DNA from: Turbatrix aceti
Lineage: Eukaryota; Nematoda; Chromadorea; Rhabditida; Panagrolaimidae
Direction of reading: 5' to 3'
Length of the DNA: 64,000 bases
Assembly: GCA_963969345.1 (NCBI GenBank)
Contig: OZ017766.1
Span: forward strand, 5,208,001 to 5,272,000
Both the position numbers and the translations under genes were made by a program. This document shows positions 12,081 through 22,800 of this stretch, piece after piece. Numbering within the stretch: the stretch's first letter is position 1; the number at the start of each line of letters is the position of its first letter. Under the pieces are notes generated by a model. It did no database searches. It had not been told where the DNA came from and worked only from the letters and a program-made list of their open reading frames with translations.

Positions 12081-13479
12081 AGCCTGCATGCACGTACGCA
12101 CAGCGTATCGCTCAGTTCGCGCAAACTGTGAAAAAAAGTGGCCACTCGGCTGAGGAAAATTTTTGCCTGCGCGCGCACTCCTGTTTTTCTTGAAAGTGCA
12201 CCCCAGATAATCGCAAAACAAAAATATTAAGATGCAAGTGTTTGTTTAGATTGATATTGTCATCGATTAAGCACATTCTTGCGAACATTTTGATGCCATT
12301 TTTGAAAAAAATATTTATTGTGAGTCTCGCTGCATATTTCCAAAAACAGACATTTTTAAAAACGTTTGTGATAATTTCACAAAAAGTGTTCTGTACAGAG
12401 TTCTGAAATTTTTATGACAGTTGCATACGGTGTTGAAGAAGATATCCTGAAAATTTGGTGCAATTTCGCCTTGAAATATTAAAGTTAGCTGCTGATAACT
12501 GTTTTTCCTTGTAAAATTGCGCGCAAGCACACCCCTCTGTTCCTACTCATTGTACTCCAAAAACATTTTTTTGGTTACAAAAATGTTCGACCCCTTCACT
12601 ATTGGAATATTAAAGCAATCGGAACTTCAATACACAATTCGGGGGAGTGTCGTCGTCGAGTCGAGGAAGCACGGCGACGCGCACGAAGTTGCGGCAACAA
12701 GAAACGGGTGCCGCCGCCGATTGACCCTTCAATGAGTTGTTTGACCAGAAACAGAACAACTTCTTTGCCTTGCACATGATAGTCGTTCACTGCACACGAT
12801 AGTTGTACTCAGGTACATCCCTGAAGGGTCAATCGGCGGCGGCACCCGTTTCTTGTTGCCGCAACTTCGTGCGCGTCGCCGTGCTTCCTCGACTCGACGA
12901 CGACACTCGCCCGAATTGTGTATTGAAGTTCCGATTGCTTTAATATTCCAATAGTGAAGGGGTCGAACATTTTTCCAACCAAAAAAATGTTTTTAGAGTA
13001 CCCTGAGTAGGAACAGAGGGGTGTGCTTGCGCGCACCTTTATAAGGAAAAACAGTTATCAGCAGCTAACTTTAAAATTCCAAGGCGAAATTGCACCAAAT
13101 TTTCAGGATACCTTCTTCAACACCGTATGCATCTGTCATAAAAATTTCAGAACTCTGTACAGAACACTTTTTGTGAAATTATCACAAACGTTTTTAAAAA
13201 TGTCTGTTTTTGGAAATATGCAGCGAGACTCACAATAAATATTTTTTTTCAAAAATGGCATCAAAATGTTCGCAAGAATGTGCTTAATCGATGACAATAT
13301 CAATCTAAACAAACACTTGCATCTTAATATTTTTGTTTTGCGATTATCTGGGGTGCACTTTCAAGAAAAACAAGGGTGCGCGCGCAGGCAAAAATTTTCC
13401 TCAGCCGAGTGGCCACTTTTTTTCACAGTTTGCGCGAACTAAAAATAGGCCTACCGATACGCTGTGCGTACGTGAGGCT
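12081..13479. repeat. 1.4-kb near-perfect palindrome (foldback element)
   Basis: The left arm 12081-12731 and right arm 12824-13479 are reverse complements with few differences, around a 92-bp loop. Shared landmarks are ACGTACGCACAGCGTATCG at the outer ends and GATTGACCCTTCA at the inner ends. The right arm has a 14-nt stretch near the outer end (about 13441-13454) that is missing from the left. The arms contain no convincing gene. Open frames on opposite strands mirror each other simply because of the palindrome. The right end touches the subterminal repeats of the 13486-19895 element. Confidence 0.9.
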
Positions 13480-13632
13480 CTAGGTCGATTCAGCGTAATG
13501 CATTTTTCAGCACAGTGTACTTTTCAGCGGAGCAAAATACAGCGCAACAGACATTTCAGCGGAGTAAAAATAAGCGGAAGACGAATTCAGCGTAGATTAT
13601 TTCAGCGTAAGAAAAGTGAGCGTCATTGATAA

Positions 13633-14155
13633 CAGAGTTGTCGACCGAGCCAAAATTACCGAGCCGAGCATTCGAGCCGCTCGGCTCGGCTCGGTGGTTC
13701 TCGAGCCGAGCATTCGAGCCGCTCGGCTCGGCTCGGTTGCCCCCGAGCCGAGCATTCGAGCGAGCGGCTCGGCTCGCTCGAACCGAGCATGGCAATTTTT
13801 TCCACTCAATTTTCGCTTAGAAAAAAATTTTTGGGGGCACAAAAACCATTTTATAACAAAAAACGTGTTTGGAATTGTGGAATTTAGCGTAAATAAACTA
13901 CAAATATCATAGTTTTGGCATAAAAAAAAATTTTTTTCGTCATTTTTGGGTCATTTTTTAGGCTCGGCTCGGAATCCTCCGAGCCGAGCATTCGAGCCGC
14001 TCGGCTCGGCTCGGTAATCTTCGAGCCGAGCATTCGAGCCGCTCGGCTCGGCTCGATTTTTTCGAGCCGAGCATTCGAGCGAGCGGCTCGGCTCGCTCGG
14101 CTCGCTCGAATGCTCGAAATGCTCGGCTCGATGCTCGGCTCGGTCGACAACTCTG
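13633..14155. mobile_element. hAT-type MITE (523 bp), nested
   Basis: The 19-bp terminal inverted repeats are perfect: CAGAGTTGTCGACCGAGCC at 13633-13651, with its complement at 14137-14155. They are flanked by a perfect 8-bp direct duplication ATTGATAA (13625-13632 and 14156-14163). An 8-bp target duplication with CAG...CTG ends is the established hallmark of hAT elements. The inside holds two clusters (about 13660-13790 and 13960-14095) of a roughly 55-bp GC-rich, self-complementary unit built on GAGCCGAGCATTCGAGC, around an A/T-rich middle. No coding capacity. It interrupts the left subterminal array of the 6.4-kb element and is therefore younger than it. Confidence 0.9.
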
Positions 14156-14583
14156 ATTGATAACTGAGCGGATAATAATTGAGCGGGTGTTTTTTTCAGC
14201 GCTAATTTTGAGAACACAATTAGGGGGGGGGGCTGAGTGGTCTCGAAGCGAAATCTCAGATTTTCGTTGCAAGAGTACCGCGTGCGCATTTTTATTTTTC
14301 ATTTTAGATTATAACTTTCGTTGTAGGAGCATCAGAATTTGAATTTTTGACTTTTTGCACCGTTCGATCGTGTTTTCTCGTTTTTTTATTTTTTTTAATC
14401 GTTTTTTCGCTTTTTGTTGCTTTTTTTCGGTGTTTCGTGATCAATAGGAAGGTGAAGACACGATAAGGCACCTGCTTTGTACTTTTAAAATGTCAAACAC
14501 GGGTACTGAATCTGCCAAAAACAAAATAAAAGCCTAACACTTGCTGTAAACCGGATAAAAAAATATAAATCTGTGACCACGGA

Positions 14584-15736
14584 TTGGATAAAGTCTATAT
14601 CCGCGCTTTATCCCAAAATTCCAAAATGCTTGTTTCCGAAGTTTATCTTCGAAACGCGACGGCAAACGATAGCTAATCACACCAGGAATCTGCCGGAAGC
14701 AAAACATAAGCTCAATCTGTGACTAGGGGTTGGATAAAGCCTATATCCGCGCTTTATCCCAAAATTCCAAAATGCCTGTATCCGGAGTTTACCTTCGAAA
14801 CGCGATGGCAAATGATAGCTGTTCACACCAGTAATCTGCTTAATACAAAACAAAGATCATATCTGTGACCGTAGATCGGATATTGCCTTTATCCGTGCTT
14901 TATCCCAAAATTCCAAAATGCTTGTTTCCGAAGTTTATCTTCGAAACGCGACGGCAAACGATAATCACACCAGGAATCTGCCGGAAGCAAAACATAAGCT
15001 CAATCTGTGACCAGGGGTTGGATAAAGCCTATATCCGCGCTTTATCCCAAAATTCCAAAATGCCTGTATCCGGAGTTTACCTTCGAAACGCGATGGCAAA
15101 TGATAGCTGTTCACACCAGTAATCTGCTTAATACAAAACAAAGATCATATCTGTGACCGTAGATCGGATATTGCCTTTATCCGTGCTTTATCCCAAAATT
15201 CCAAAATGCCTGTATCCGGAGTTTACCTTCGAAACGCGATGGCAAATGATAGCTGTTCACACCAGTAATCTGCTTAATACAAAACAAAGATCATATCTGT
15301 GACCGTAGATCGGATATTGCCTTTATCCGTGCTTTATCCCAAAATTCCAAAATGCTTGTTTCCGAAGTTTATCTTCGAAACGCGACGGCAAACGATAATC
15401 ACACCAGGAATCTGCCGGAAGCAAAACATAAGCTCAATCTGTGACCAGGGGTTGGATAAAGCCTATATCCGCGCTTTATCCCAAAATTCCAAAATGCCTG
15501 TATCCGGAGTTTATCTTCGAAACGCGACGGCAAACGATAATCACACCAAGAATCTGCCGGAAGCAAAACATAAGCTCAATCTGTGACCAGGGGTTGGATA
15601 AAGCCTATATCCGCGCTTTATCCCAAAATTCCAAAATTCTTGTTTCCGAAGTTTATCTTCGAAACGTGATGGCAAATGATAGCTGTTAACACCAGTAATC
15701 AGCCTGAAAGAAAACAAAAACCAAATCTGTGAGCAT
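14584..15736 (+). repeat. Satellite array, about eight 146-bp monomers (left arm)
   Basis: Monomers begin near 14584, 14730, 14876, 15018, 15164, 15310, 15452 and 15594 (142-146 bp each). Each holds CTTTATCCCAAAATTCCAAA and a CTTCGAAACGCGA box. Two variants alternate: one with GCTTGTTTCCGAAGTTTATC and one with CCTGTATCCGGAGTTTACC. Monomers lacking a GCTA are 4 bp shorter. The open frames read through it are by-products of the repeat. Confidence 0.9.
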
Positions 15737-16577
15737 CAATATTTTGAATTTATGACTTATGGTATCATTACTTTTCGGTGGTTTTTTTATTTTTTCTTAT
15801 TTTTTGCTTTTTGTTCCATTTTTTCGAACCCTACTGTTTTCTACTCCGGCAACTTTAAGCACATATTCTAGCAATAAAAGTTTGCCATGAGCCGCATCCC
15901 ACAAAATTGTGATTCCGAAAATAGAGCCGCTCATTTGAAAGTCAAGAAACAAAATTTTTTTTACTTTTTTTTAATTTTTTAGTCTCGTGCACTACGGCAA
16001 GCATTGATAAAAATCCCATTTTGTATTGCCGGTGTAAACCAAATGAAGTATTTTGACAACTAAAAGCTCATGCAGGATAGATCCTGGTTGATTCTAATTA
16101 CAAAATGCACAAAAATGAGGTATATTTTGCTGATAAGGTTGGTACCTGTACTAAATATCCACAAAGTACATGGCTGCTAATGCAGTTGCTGCGCATGGAA
16201 GGGTACCAAATGTCACCAGAGACCTGCAGCGTGCTCAGCTTAAGATTTTTTTGGCACGTTTGGGCTTGTTTGTTGCCACAGACTGACACCAATTGTTTCC
16301 TAATACATGTACTAATGTTACAAATTTTTAATTTTGCTCAATTCTCCCCTAGTATATTAGTTTTGGTAAAAAAACTTTGCCACCCTGTATATAATCAAAT
16401 TCAGACTCAAATTGTAGCGCATTTACAAAAAAAAATTACGCATCACTTACAAAAAAATTAAGCCAAAGTTCAGATATAAAACAAACACCACATTTGTCAA
16501 AATCAACGACGCAATTTCTGGAGGAGTCTTTGGGGTTGTTGTACCACATTTTTCCTGAACTTGTTGTTGAAGCTGTA

Positions 16578-17690
16578 TTAGATGACGAAACAGCGAGATG
16601 CGTTGGATTCGTGGCCGCTTTTGCTGGCGTGCTTATTTGAAAGCGCGTGCTTCACACTGTTGTCGCCTGTCTCAGCATTCATCTCCAACGTATATTCGGT
16701 TGCTTCATGAGCGGGTTCATGGTCCGTATTCGACATTCTCTCAACTTGGCTCGATTGCTGACCGGTAGCAACATTCCGATCGATGGCCACAGATGAGGTT
16801 GTTGTTGCATGTGCAGTTCTTGAGCTTGTTGGCTGCGCGTGAGGCTCAAGCGTCTGATATGGATGGAATCGGTAATCCAATGGCTCCGCGTGGTACCTAG
16901 AGTTGTTTCCCGCGGTACTGACGTCGTTTAGCACTTCGATAGCGGGCGTGTGATTCGCTGGCAGTGGTTGAACCGACACAACGTTTGTGTCTTCAAAATC
17001 GAGCAAAGCAGGGCGAATTTCTGGTTGATCCCTGCGTTCCAGGCTCGATTGCTGACTGGTAGCAACATTCCGATCGATGACCACAGATGAGGTTGTTGTT
17101 GCATGTGCAGTTCTTGAGCTTGTTGGCTGCGCGTGAGGCTCAAGCGTCTGATATGGATGGAATCGGTAATCCAATGGCTCCGCGTGGTACCTAGAGTTGT
17201 TTCCCGCGGTACTGACGTCGTTTAGCACTTCGATAGCGGGCGTGTGATTCGCTGGCAGTGGTTGAACCGACACAACGTTTGTGTCTTCAAAATCGAGCAA
17301 AGCAGGGCGAATTTCTGGTTGATCCCTGCGTTCCAGGCTCGATTGCTGACTGGTAGCAACATTCCGATCGATGACCACAGATGAGGTTGTTGTTGCATGT
17401 GCAGTTCTTGAGCTTGTTGGCTGCGCGTGAGGCTCAAGCGTCTGATATGGATGGAATCGGTAATCCAATGGCTCCGCGTGGTACCTAGAGTTGTTTCCCG
17501 CGGTACTGACGTCGTTTAGCACTTCGATAGCGGGCGTGTGATTCGCTGGCAGTGGTTGAACCGACACAACGTTTGTGTCTTCAAAATCGAGCAAAGCAGG
17601 GCGAATTTCTGGTTGATTTATCCGTAGTAACAATCGTACAACAGTAGGTAATCTCTGTTGACAAGCTCGATGATGATGACGATTCGACGC
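16578..17690 (-). CDS. Uncharacterised protein segment with three 98-residue tandem repeats and a CaaX-like end
   Basis: An open minus-strand frame runs from a stop near 17692 to a stop at 16578 without an ATG upstream of the repeats. It must therefore be an internal or last exon, or be non-functional; an AACAG acceptor-like site lies just inside. Three nearly identical 98-residue (294-bp) direct repeats start at QPEIRPALLDFEDT and end near SSLERRD. They are Thr/Ser/His/Pro-rich with no motif I recognise. A non-repeated tail of about 55 residues ends in Cys-Phe-Val-Ile followed by the stop, which matches the CaaX pattern for prenylation (geranylgeranyl-type by its last residue). The segment lies in the unique core of the 6.4-kb composite element, downstream on its own strand of a GC-rich stretch (17640-17960). 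It could be a gene of the element or captured host sequence. Confidence 0.4.
   Translation of the reverse strand, partial: ASNRHHHRACQQRLPTVVRLLLRINQPEIRPALLDFEDTNVVSVQPLPANHTPAIEVLNDVSTAGNNSRYHAEPLDYRFHPYQTLEPHAQPTSSRTAHATTTSSVVIDRNVATSQQSSLERRDQPEIRPALLDFEDTNVVSVQPLPANHTPAIEVLNDVSTAGNNSRYHAEPLDYRFHPYQTLEPHAQPTSSRTAHATTTSSVVIDRNVATSQQSSLERRDQPEIRPALLDFEDTNVVSVQPLPANHTPAIEVLNDVSTAGNNSRYHAEPLDYRFHPYQTLEPHAQPTSSRTAHATTTSSVAIDRNVATGQQSSQVERMSNTDHEPAHEATEYTLEMNAETGDNSVKHALSNKHASKSGHESNASRCFVI
16739..17620. repeat. Three 294-bp direct tandem repeats
   Basis: The DNA of the 98-residue protein repeats is almost identical between units, with a period of exactly 294 bp. The copy at the 3' side of the frame shows slight drift (for example GGCCACAG versus GACCACAG near 16784). 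The near identity indicates recent expansion or gene conversion. Confidence 0.9.
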
Positions 17691-18384
17691 GTCTCACCCG
17701 GGACCGGCGCACAACATGCGCGACCTGCTTGCCGCTAGCTCCGCTGACCAGAATGATGACTCGGCGTCATGACGTCATCAGTCGCTGCCGATCTGCCTGT
17801 CTTGCCGGCGCAAGCTTCTCTCGTGGCCGCACACGTTCTCTGCCTCGCGCGAGTGGCTCGCTCGCCAGTCCCTGCCAGGGACTCCCTGGGAGATCGGTCA
17901 CACAGTCCCGGCACCAGCTTTATAGTGCAGGGATGCCGCTGGATTCAATAAAAGGTTTTGGATTGAAGACCGCCCCCGCTGGCACGTTTTAGCTTATCTA
18001 GACTTAAAAATATCCAAAAATCACGGTACTTCTACTGACAACACAAAAAATGGCGCAATATGCAAACGACTAGGTGATTTTTGATTACTCAAGTCGTGTC
18101 TAGATCAGATTCAGTTGCATTGACGGTCCTCGGCTATCTCAGTATTTTACAGCAAAAATAAATTGATTTTTTTCCGAACCTGCAGCATTTTGCTAAAAAA
18201 ATTGAAGAAGCGTTCGGCACTGTATATCGCGGCTAATGGCAACAACCTAGAAATCCCGCGAGAATAATATTACCTAGTGTCTATGATATCCTGTGCCATA
18301 ACCCGTTTCGCAAAATTCCTTGTTGTTTGTAATCAGAATTAAAAAACGTTGTGCACGTTATTTTGACGGACACTGTAAGCTGAT
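17634..18384. other. GC-rich block, possible promoter of the element's gene
   Basis: 17640-17960 is markedly GC-rich compared with its surroundings and lies upstream (minus sense) of the repeat frame. On the plus strand it holds TTTATAG near 17920 and AATAAA near 17947, which could look LTR-like, but no second copy exists in the window. 17990-18384 shows nothing recognisable. Confidence 0.3.
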
Positions 18385-19395
18385 TAGGCTTTATCCAACC
18401 CCTGGTCAGAGATTGAGCTTATGTTTTGCTTCCGGCAGATTACTGGTGTGAACAGCTATCATTTGCCATCGCGTTTCGAAGGTAAACTCCGGATACAGGC
18501 ATTTTGGAATTTTGGGATAAAGCGCGGATATAGACTTTATCCAACCCCTAGTCACAGATTGAGCTTATGTTTTGCTTCCGGCAGATTCCTGGTGTGATTA
18601 GCTATCGTTTGCCGTCGCGTTTCGAAGATAAACTTCGGAAACAAGCATTTTGGAATTTTGGGATAAAGCGCGGATATAGGCTTTATCCAACCCCTGGTCA
18701 CAGATTGAGCTTATGTTTTGCTTCCGGCAGATTCCTGGTGTGATTAGCTATCGTTTGCCGTCGCGTTTCGAAGATAAACTTCGGAAACAAGCATTTTGGA
18801 ATTTTGGGATAAAGCACGGATAAAGGCAATATCCGATCTACGGTCACAGATATGATCTTTGTTTTGTATTAAGCAGATTACTGGTGTGAACAGCTATCAT
18901 TTGCCATCGCGTTTCGAAGATAAACTCCGGATACAGGCATTTTGGAATTTTGGGATAAAGCGCGGATATAGGCTTTATCCAACCCCTGGTCACAGATTGA
19001 GCTTATGTTTTGCTTCCGGCAGATTCCTGGTGTGATTATCGTTTGCCGTCGCGTTTCGAAGATAAACTTCGGAAACAAGCATTTTGGAATTTTGGGATAA
19101 AGCACGGATAAAGGCAATATCCGATCTACGGTCACAGATATGATCTTTGTTTTGTATTAAGCAGATTACTGGTGTGAACAGCTATCATTTGCCATCGCGT
19201 TTCGAAGGTAAACTCCGGATACAGACATTTTGGAATTTTGGGATAAAGCGCGGATATAGACTTTATCCAACCCCTAGTCACAGATTGAGCTTATGTTTTG
19301 CTTCCGGCAGATTCCTGGTGTGATTAGCTATCGTTTGCCATCGCGTTTCGAAGATAAACTTCGGAAACAAGCATTTTGGAATTTTGGGATAAAGG
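18385..19395 (-). repeat. Satellite array, about seven 146-bp monomers (right arm, inverted)
   Basis: These are the same monomers as at 14584-15736 in reverse orientation (TTTGGAATTTTGGGATAAAG repeats), with the same two variants in nearly the same alternating order. The array therefore belongs to the inverted arm of the composite element and is not an independent satellite block. Confidence 0.9.
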
Positions 19396-19895
19396 ATGCA
19401 TCCAGTTTAAACCAAGTCAGGATTTTATTGTGTTTTTAGTTGATTCGATATACGTGTACAATGTCCAAAAAGCACAAAGCAGGTGCAGTTCATTGTTTGA
19501 ACCTTCCTATTAATCACTAAACACCGAAGAAAGCAACAAAAAGCGAAAAAAACGGTAAAAAAGATCGAAAAACGAGAAAACACGACCAAAAAGGGATGCA
19601 AACAGCCTAAAAAGTCAAAAAAACAAATTTTTGGTGTTCCCGCAACGAAAATTATTATCAAAAATCAAAAATACCAAAATTATCGCTTTGAGACCGCTCA
19701 GTGCGCACGCGCGCCCTTCCTGTTGATCACTAGTCCGCTGAATTGCTAACTCCGCTGAATTATCACTCCGCTGAAAAGTACAGTTGCGCTTAGTTTGGGC
19801 CCGCTGAGAGTTGCTCCGCTGAATTTTCCTTCGCTGTGTTTTTCTTCGCTGAGTTTTGCACTACGCTGAGTTTTTCGTTACGCTGAAAAATACTC

Positions 19896-22800
19896 CGCGC
19901 AAACAGCCGGCCCCGGTACGTGATTGAGTGAAATCGACAGTCGATCAGTCGTCACAATCGCGCACGATCCTATGTAATTTTCAGTTGATTTTGTGCTGTG
20001 GCGTTGATCACTTTCCCGGTAAACGTGATCCAGTTCAATTACCCGACCGACAAATAAATAGTGAATAAATATAATCGTAAGCGTCCTTGAAATCCACTTG
20101 ACTGTGTAAGCCGAGTGGGCCAGTCGGTATACGCTCTCTTCAGAGCGAGGGAGTAAATAAAATTTTCTTTTTTTTTCCAAATCACATTTTTTTGAACTTT
20201 TCATTAGATTGCGCCTGATTCTGATATTTATTTTGTTTCTTCTTCAAAAAACTTTATTTTTAGACAGGTTTGGTGGATGCGGTAGGGCAGGAAGAGGGTT
20301 TGTAGTCCACCGAATGCTTTGATTTTTGAAGTCTTATTTTTTGGGTACGTGCACTGATAAGAGCTTTCAAGGGTCGGATCCGCTGTGTTTTGCATTTCAA
20401 TAAAAAATTGGAGTACACAAAAACAAATATCTTATAAAAATTTATTTTATAGAATTAACACCTGTTTTTTTTTTGGATTTGCAGACCCTCAAATTTTTGT
20501 ACGAATCAAAAAAATTTTTAAGATGTGACTTTTCCTTTTCAAACTCGTCGCAGGCCTTTTGCAAGAAACGATTCTCACGAATGAATAGAAAATCCGTGTT
20601 TCAATTACCCTTTTCTAAATAATATTTTTTTCGTTACAAAATTTACCAGGTACTAGAACTCTATTCAAAAACGTGCATGCACGCCCAGGTAGGCCTCATT
20701 CACACCCTGATATCGCGTTTTCCATAGAAAAATGTAATCATGCGGTCACTGCTACTGTAAAAGCAACGGAGAAGGAAATGAAAGCCTAACCCAAAAGTGT
20801 CAGCCATTAGTCATCGTAAATGGTGGTCTGTCTGCTCGCTTGAATCGTTGCTGTTTTTAGAATGTACTTTTCCGTGCAATTTGTAATAATAAGCGTGGTA
20901 TTGGTGAATGGTAAAGTTTATAATGTTTGAAAACCTTTTAGTAATGTTTTATTACCGTTGCAGGTTTTTTTTGGTATTATGACCGAATTTCTTTTCCATG
21001 GTTTATTTTTTAATTAAAATGTGGAATAATTATGTCAAGGATTTTTTTGATGTAATTTCGACATTTTGAAAAATGGTTGAATGAAAATTTGTTAATGCAA
21101 CCAAACTTGATTTTCGGTCGATCCAAAATGAATCCACATTTTTGTTATCCAAATCCGAACCCACCGTTTTCACCCTTTGTGAATTCCAAATCTCGGTCAC
21201 TATTTTCCATCACGCTAAAAAATCTGGTACACTCTATTGTCTTCCATCACGGTCTATCATGGGGGCTGATTAACCAAGCAGCGGATGACCACGCGTGAAC
21301 CAAAGAGTTTTGTTCATGGCTCTTCTGTTCCTTTCCTTTTATTTATTTATTTATTTCACCATTACTCACCTCACCTCGTACACATCGGATGCACTCCGCC
21401 CGCGCCAACGACCAACAACGCATTATCTAAATCAACGCTCGCGTGTCAATTTGCGAGCGTTCAAAAAATCATTCTGTTATCCTCCCCCCGACATCCATCG
21501 TAACCGGCTTTCTGACGAAGACTAACTTGGAGCGTGCAAAATCGCTCTTGTTGACAGGGGCGATAACGCTCCGTGACCATTTTTATGTGAAATTGAAGAC
21601 GATGAAAAATATATAATCTAGAGGATTTATTGCTTTTACACGATTTTGGATAAGATGCGGTTTTTATTGTTTTGGCAGACAAAGTGCGGGGGCGGGGGAG
21701 TTTATTACTTTTTCAAGGTCTTATTATTTTTTTTCATTTGATTGAAATATTTTAATCATCATTTTTTAAATTTAATCATAACCACAATTTTTAACCTGTA
21801 TATTTAACGAATTTTTAAAAACATGGAATGCAAAAAAAATTGTTGATTAGTAAAAAAAAATTTTCATCATAGAATACAAATAGTTTCAAAATGTCAGCAA
21901 ACGTATATATTTAGTATTGGTTTACGGGATTATTACGTATTTATAAATGTCTTTTTTTGTCTCGCCTGAGGGAATCTCACTTGCACTTACCTTTGCGCTT
22001 GTTTGGGATATATGTATCCCGTGAGGAGAAAAAAAGAAGAGCAAGCACACTTTGGCATTTAGAAAATCGGATTTCGTACGTTTGCTACCGGCACTTCCTC
22101 TATTTCTGCGTTGCATCTGCGGTAGAATGAAGGAAAGAGCTTTATTCGAACGACATTTTGGGATTTGTTGTTATAGATAGCCGATTTAAGGAGATTTTGT
22201 TTTCAAGAAGAGCACGTTCTGCGATGTCAATGGAGGGGAAAGATGTGTAACTGACTACATACGTGGCTTGACTTTGGGCGTCCGGAAAACGTCTATTCAT
22301 TCTTTGAATACGATTCTTGGTCGCGTAGAAGGTTAACGAGTATTTCTATTGTTAGTTTTTTTTGGAACTTTGTTTTCTGACATGAGACGCGAATTGAATT
22401 TGTGTTTGTGTTCTAATTTTTTTGGGTCAAACTTTTTAGACTTTTTTGTTGTTTTTTGGTAAAAACAACCAAATTTTTAAATAAACAGCATCTCAAATCA
22501 AAAAATCGTAACTTGTCGAATTTGAAATTGGTCAGACTTAAAGGACAGTTTTGTCAAAAATGTCAGTATTTCTGACACTTTTTACAAAAATGTCCGAATT
22601 TCTGACTTTTTTAAAAAAAATCAATAATTGTAGCCTTTTATTTTTTTTAATCATTTTTTTTCGAACTTGTGCGGCACTTGCACTTACCGAAAATCTCACA
22701 CGTGATGGTCACCTGCTTTCCCCTTTTACCGACTTCCCGGCTCTCATGCCGTCATCAAGTTCCCATCTTTGCATTGCACCTGACAAACATCTATTGTGTT

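Larger units (their letters stand above)
13486..19895. mobile_element. Composite transposon-like element with long, repeat-built inverted ends
   Basis: The outer zones 13486-13620 (resuming 14163-14200) and 19725-19895 consist of a degenerate 16-17 bp repeat with core TTCAGCG(G/T)A on the left and its complement TCCGCTGAA on the right, about ten copies each. Next, 14200-14560 and 19396-19720 are homologous inverted spacers (shared blocks include GTGTTTTCTCGTTTTT and AATAGGAAGGT). Inside them, the 146-bp satellite runs in opposite orientation at 14584-15736 and 18385-19395. The unique core 15740-18380 contains a repeat-rich open frame. Total length is about 6.4 kb with arms of about 1.5-2.2 kb. 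No transposase was recognised, so the class is unknown; the layout resembles foldback-type or long-subterminal-repeat DNA transposons. Exact ends and a target duplication could not be fixed. Confidence 0.75.

Noticed and set aside
14865..15689. Open frames reading MTVDRILPLSVLYPKIPK and similar in the satellite
   Set aside because: They are by-products of the tandem monomer, occur on the inverted copy in mirror form and lack an ATG or splice signals of their own.
14584..15736. CRISPR-like regularly spaced repeats
   Set aside because: The whole 146-bp unit is repeated, with no unique spacers; this is a satellite in a eukaryotic genome.
16105..16461. 118-residue plus-strand frame in the composite element core
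   Set aside because: No motif, no splice sites and an A/T-run-driven C-terminus; it may be transposase debris but I could not align it to any family.
17634..17990. Solo LTR (TATA-like and AATAAA motifs on the plus strand)
   Set aside because: No second copy, no TG..CA ends that match and no target duplication were found; a promoter of the element's gene is as likely.
20100..20160. tRNA-like stretch (GCCGAGTGGGCCAGTCGGTA then a CGCTCT..AGAGCG hairpin)
   Set aside because: The hairpin loop is too short for an anticodon loop and no acceptor stem or T-arm follows.
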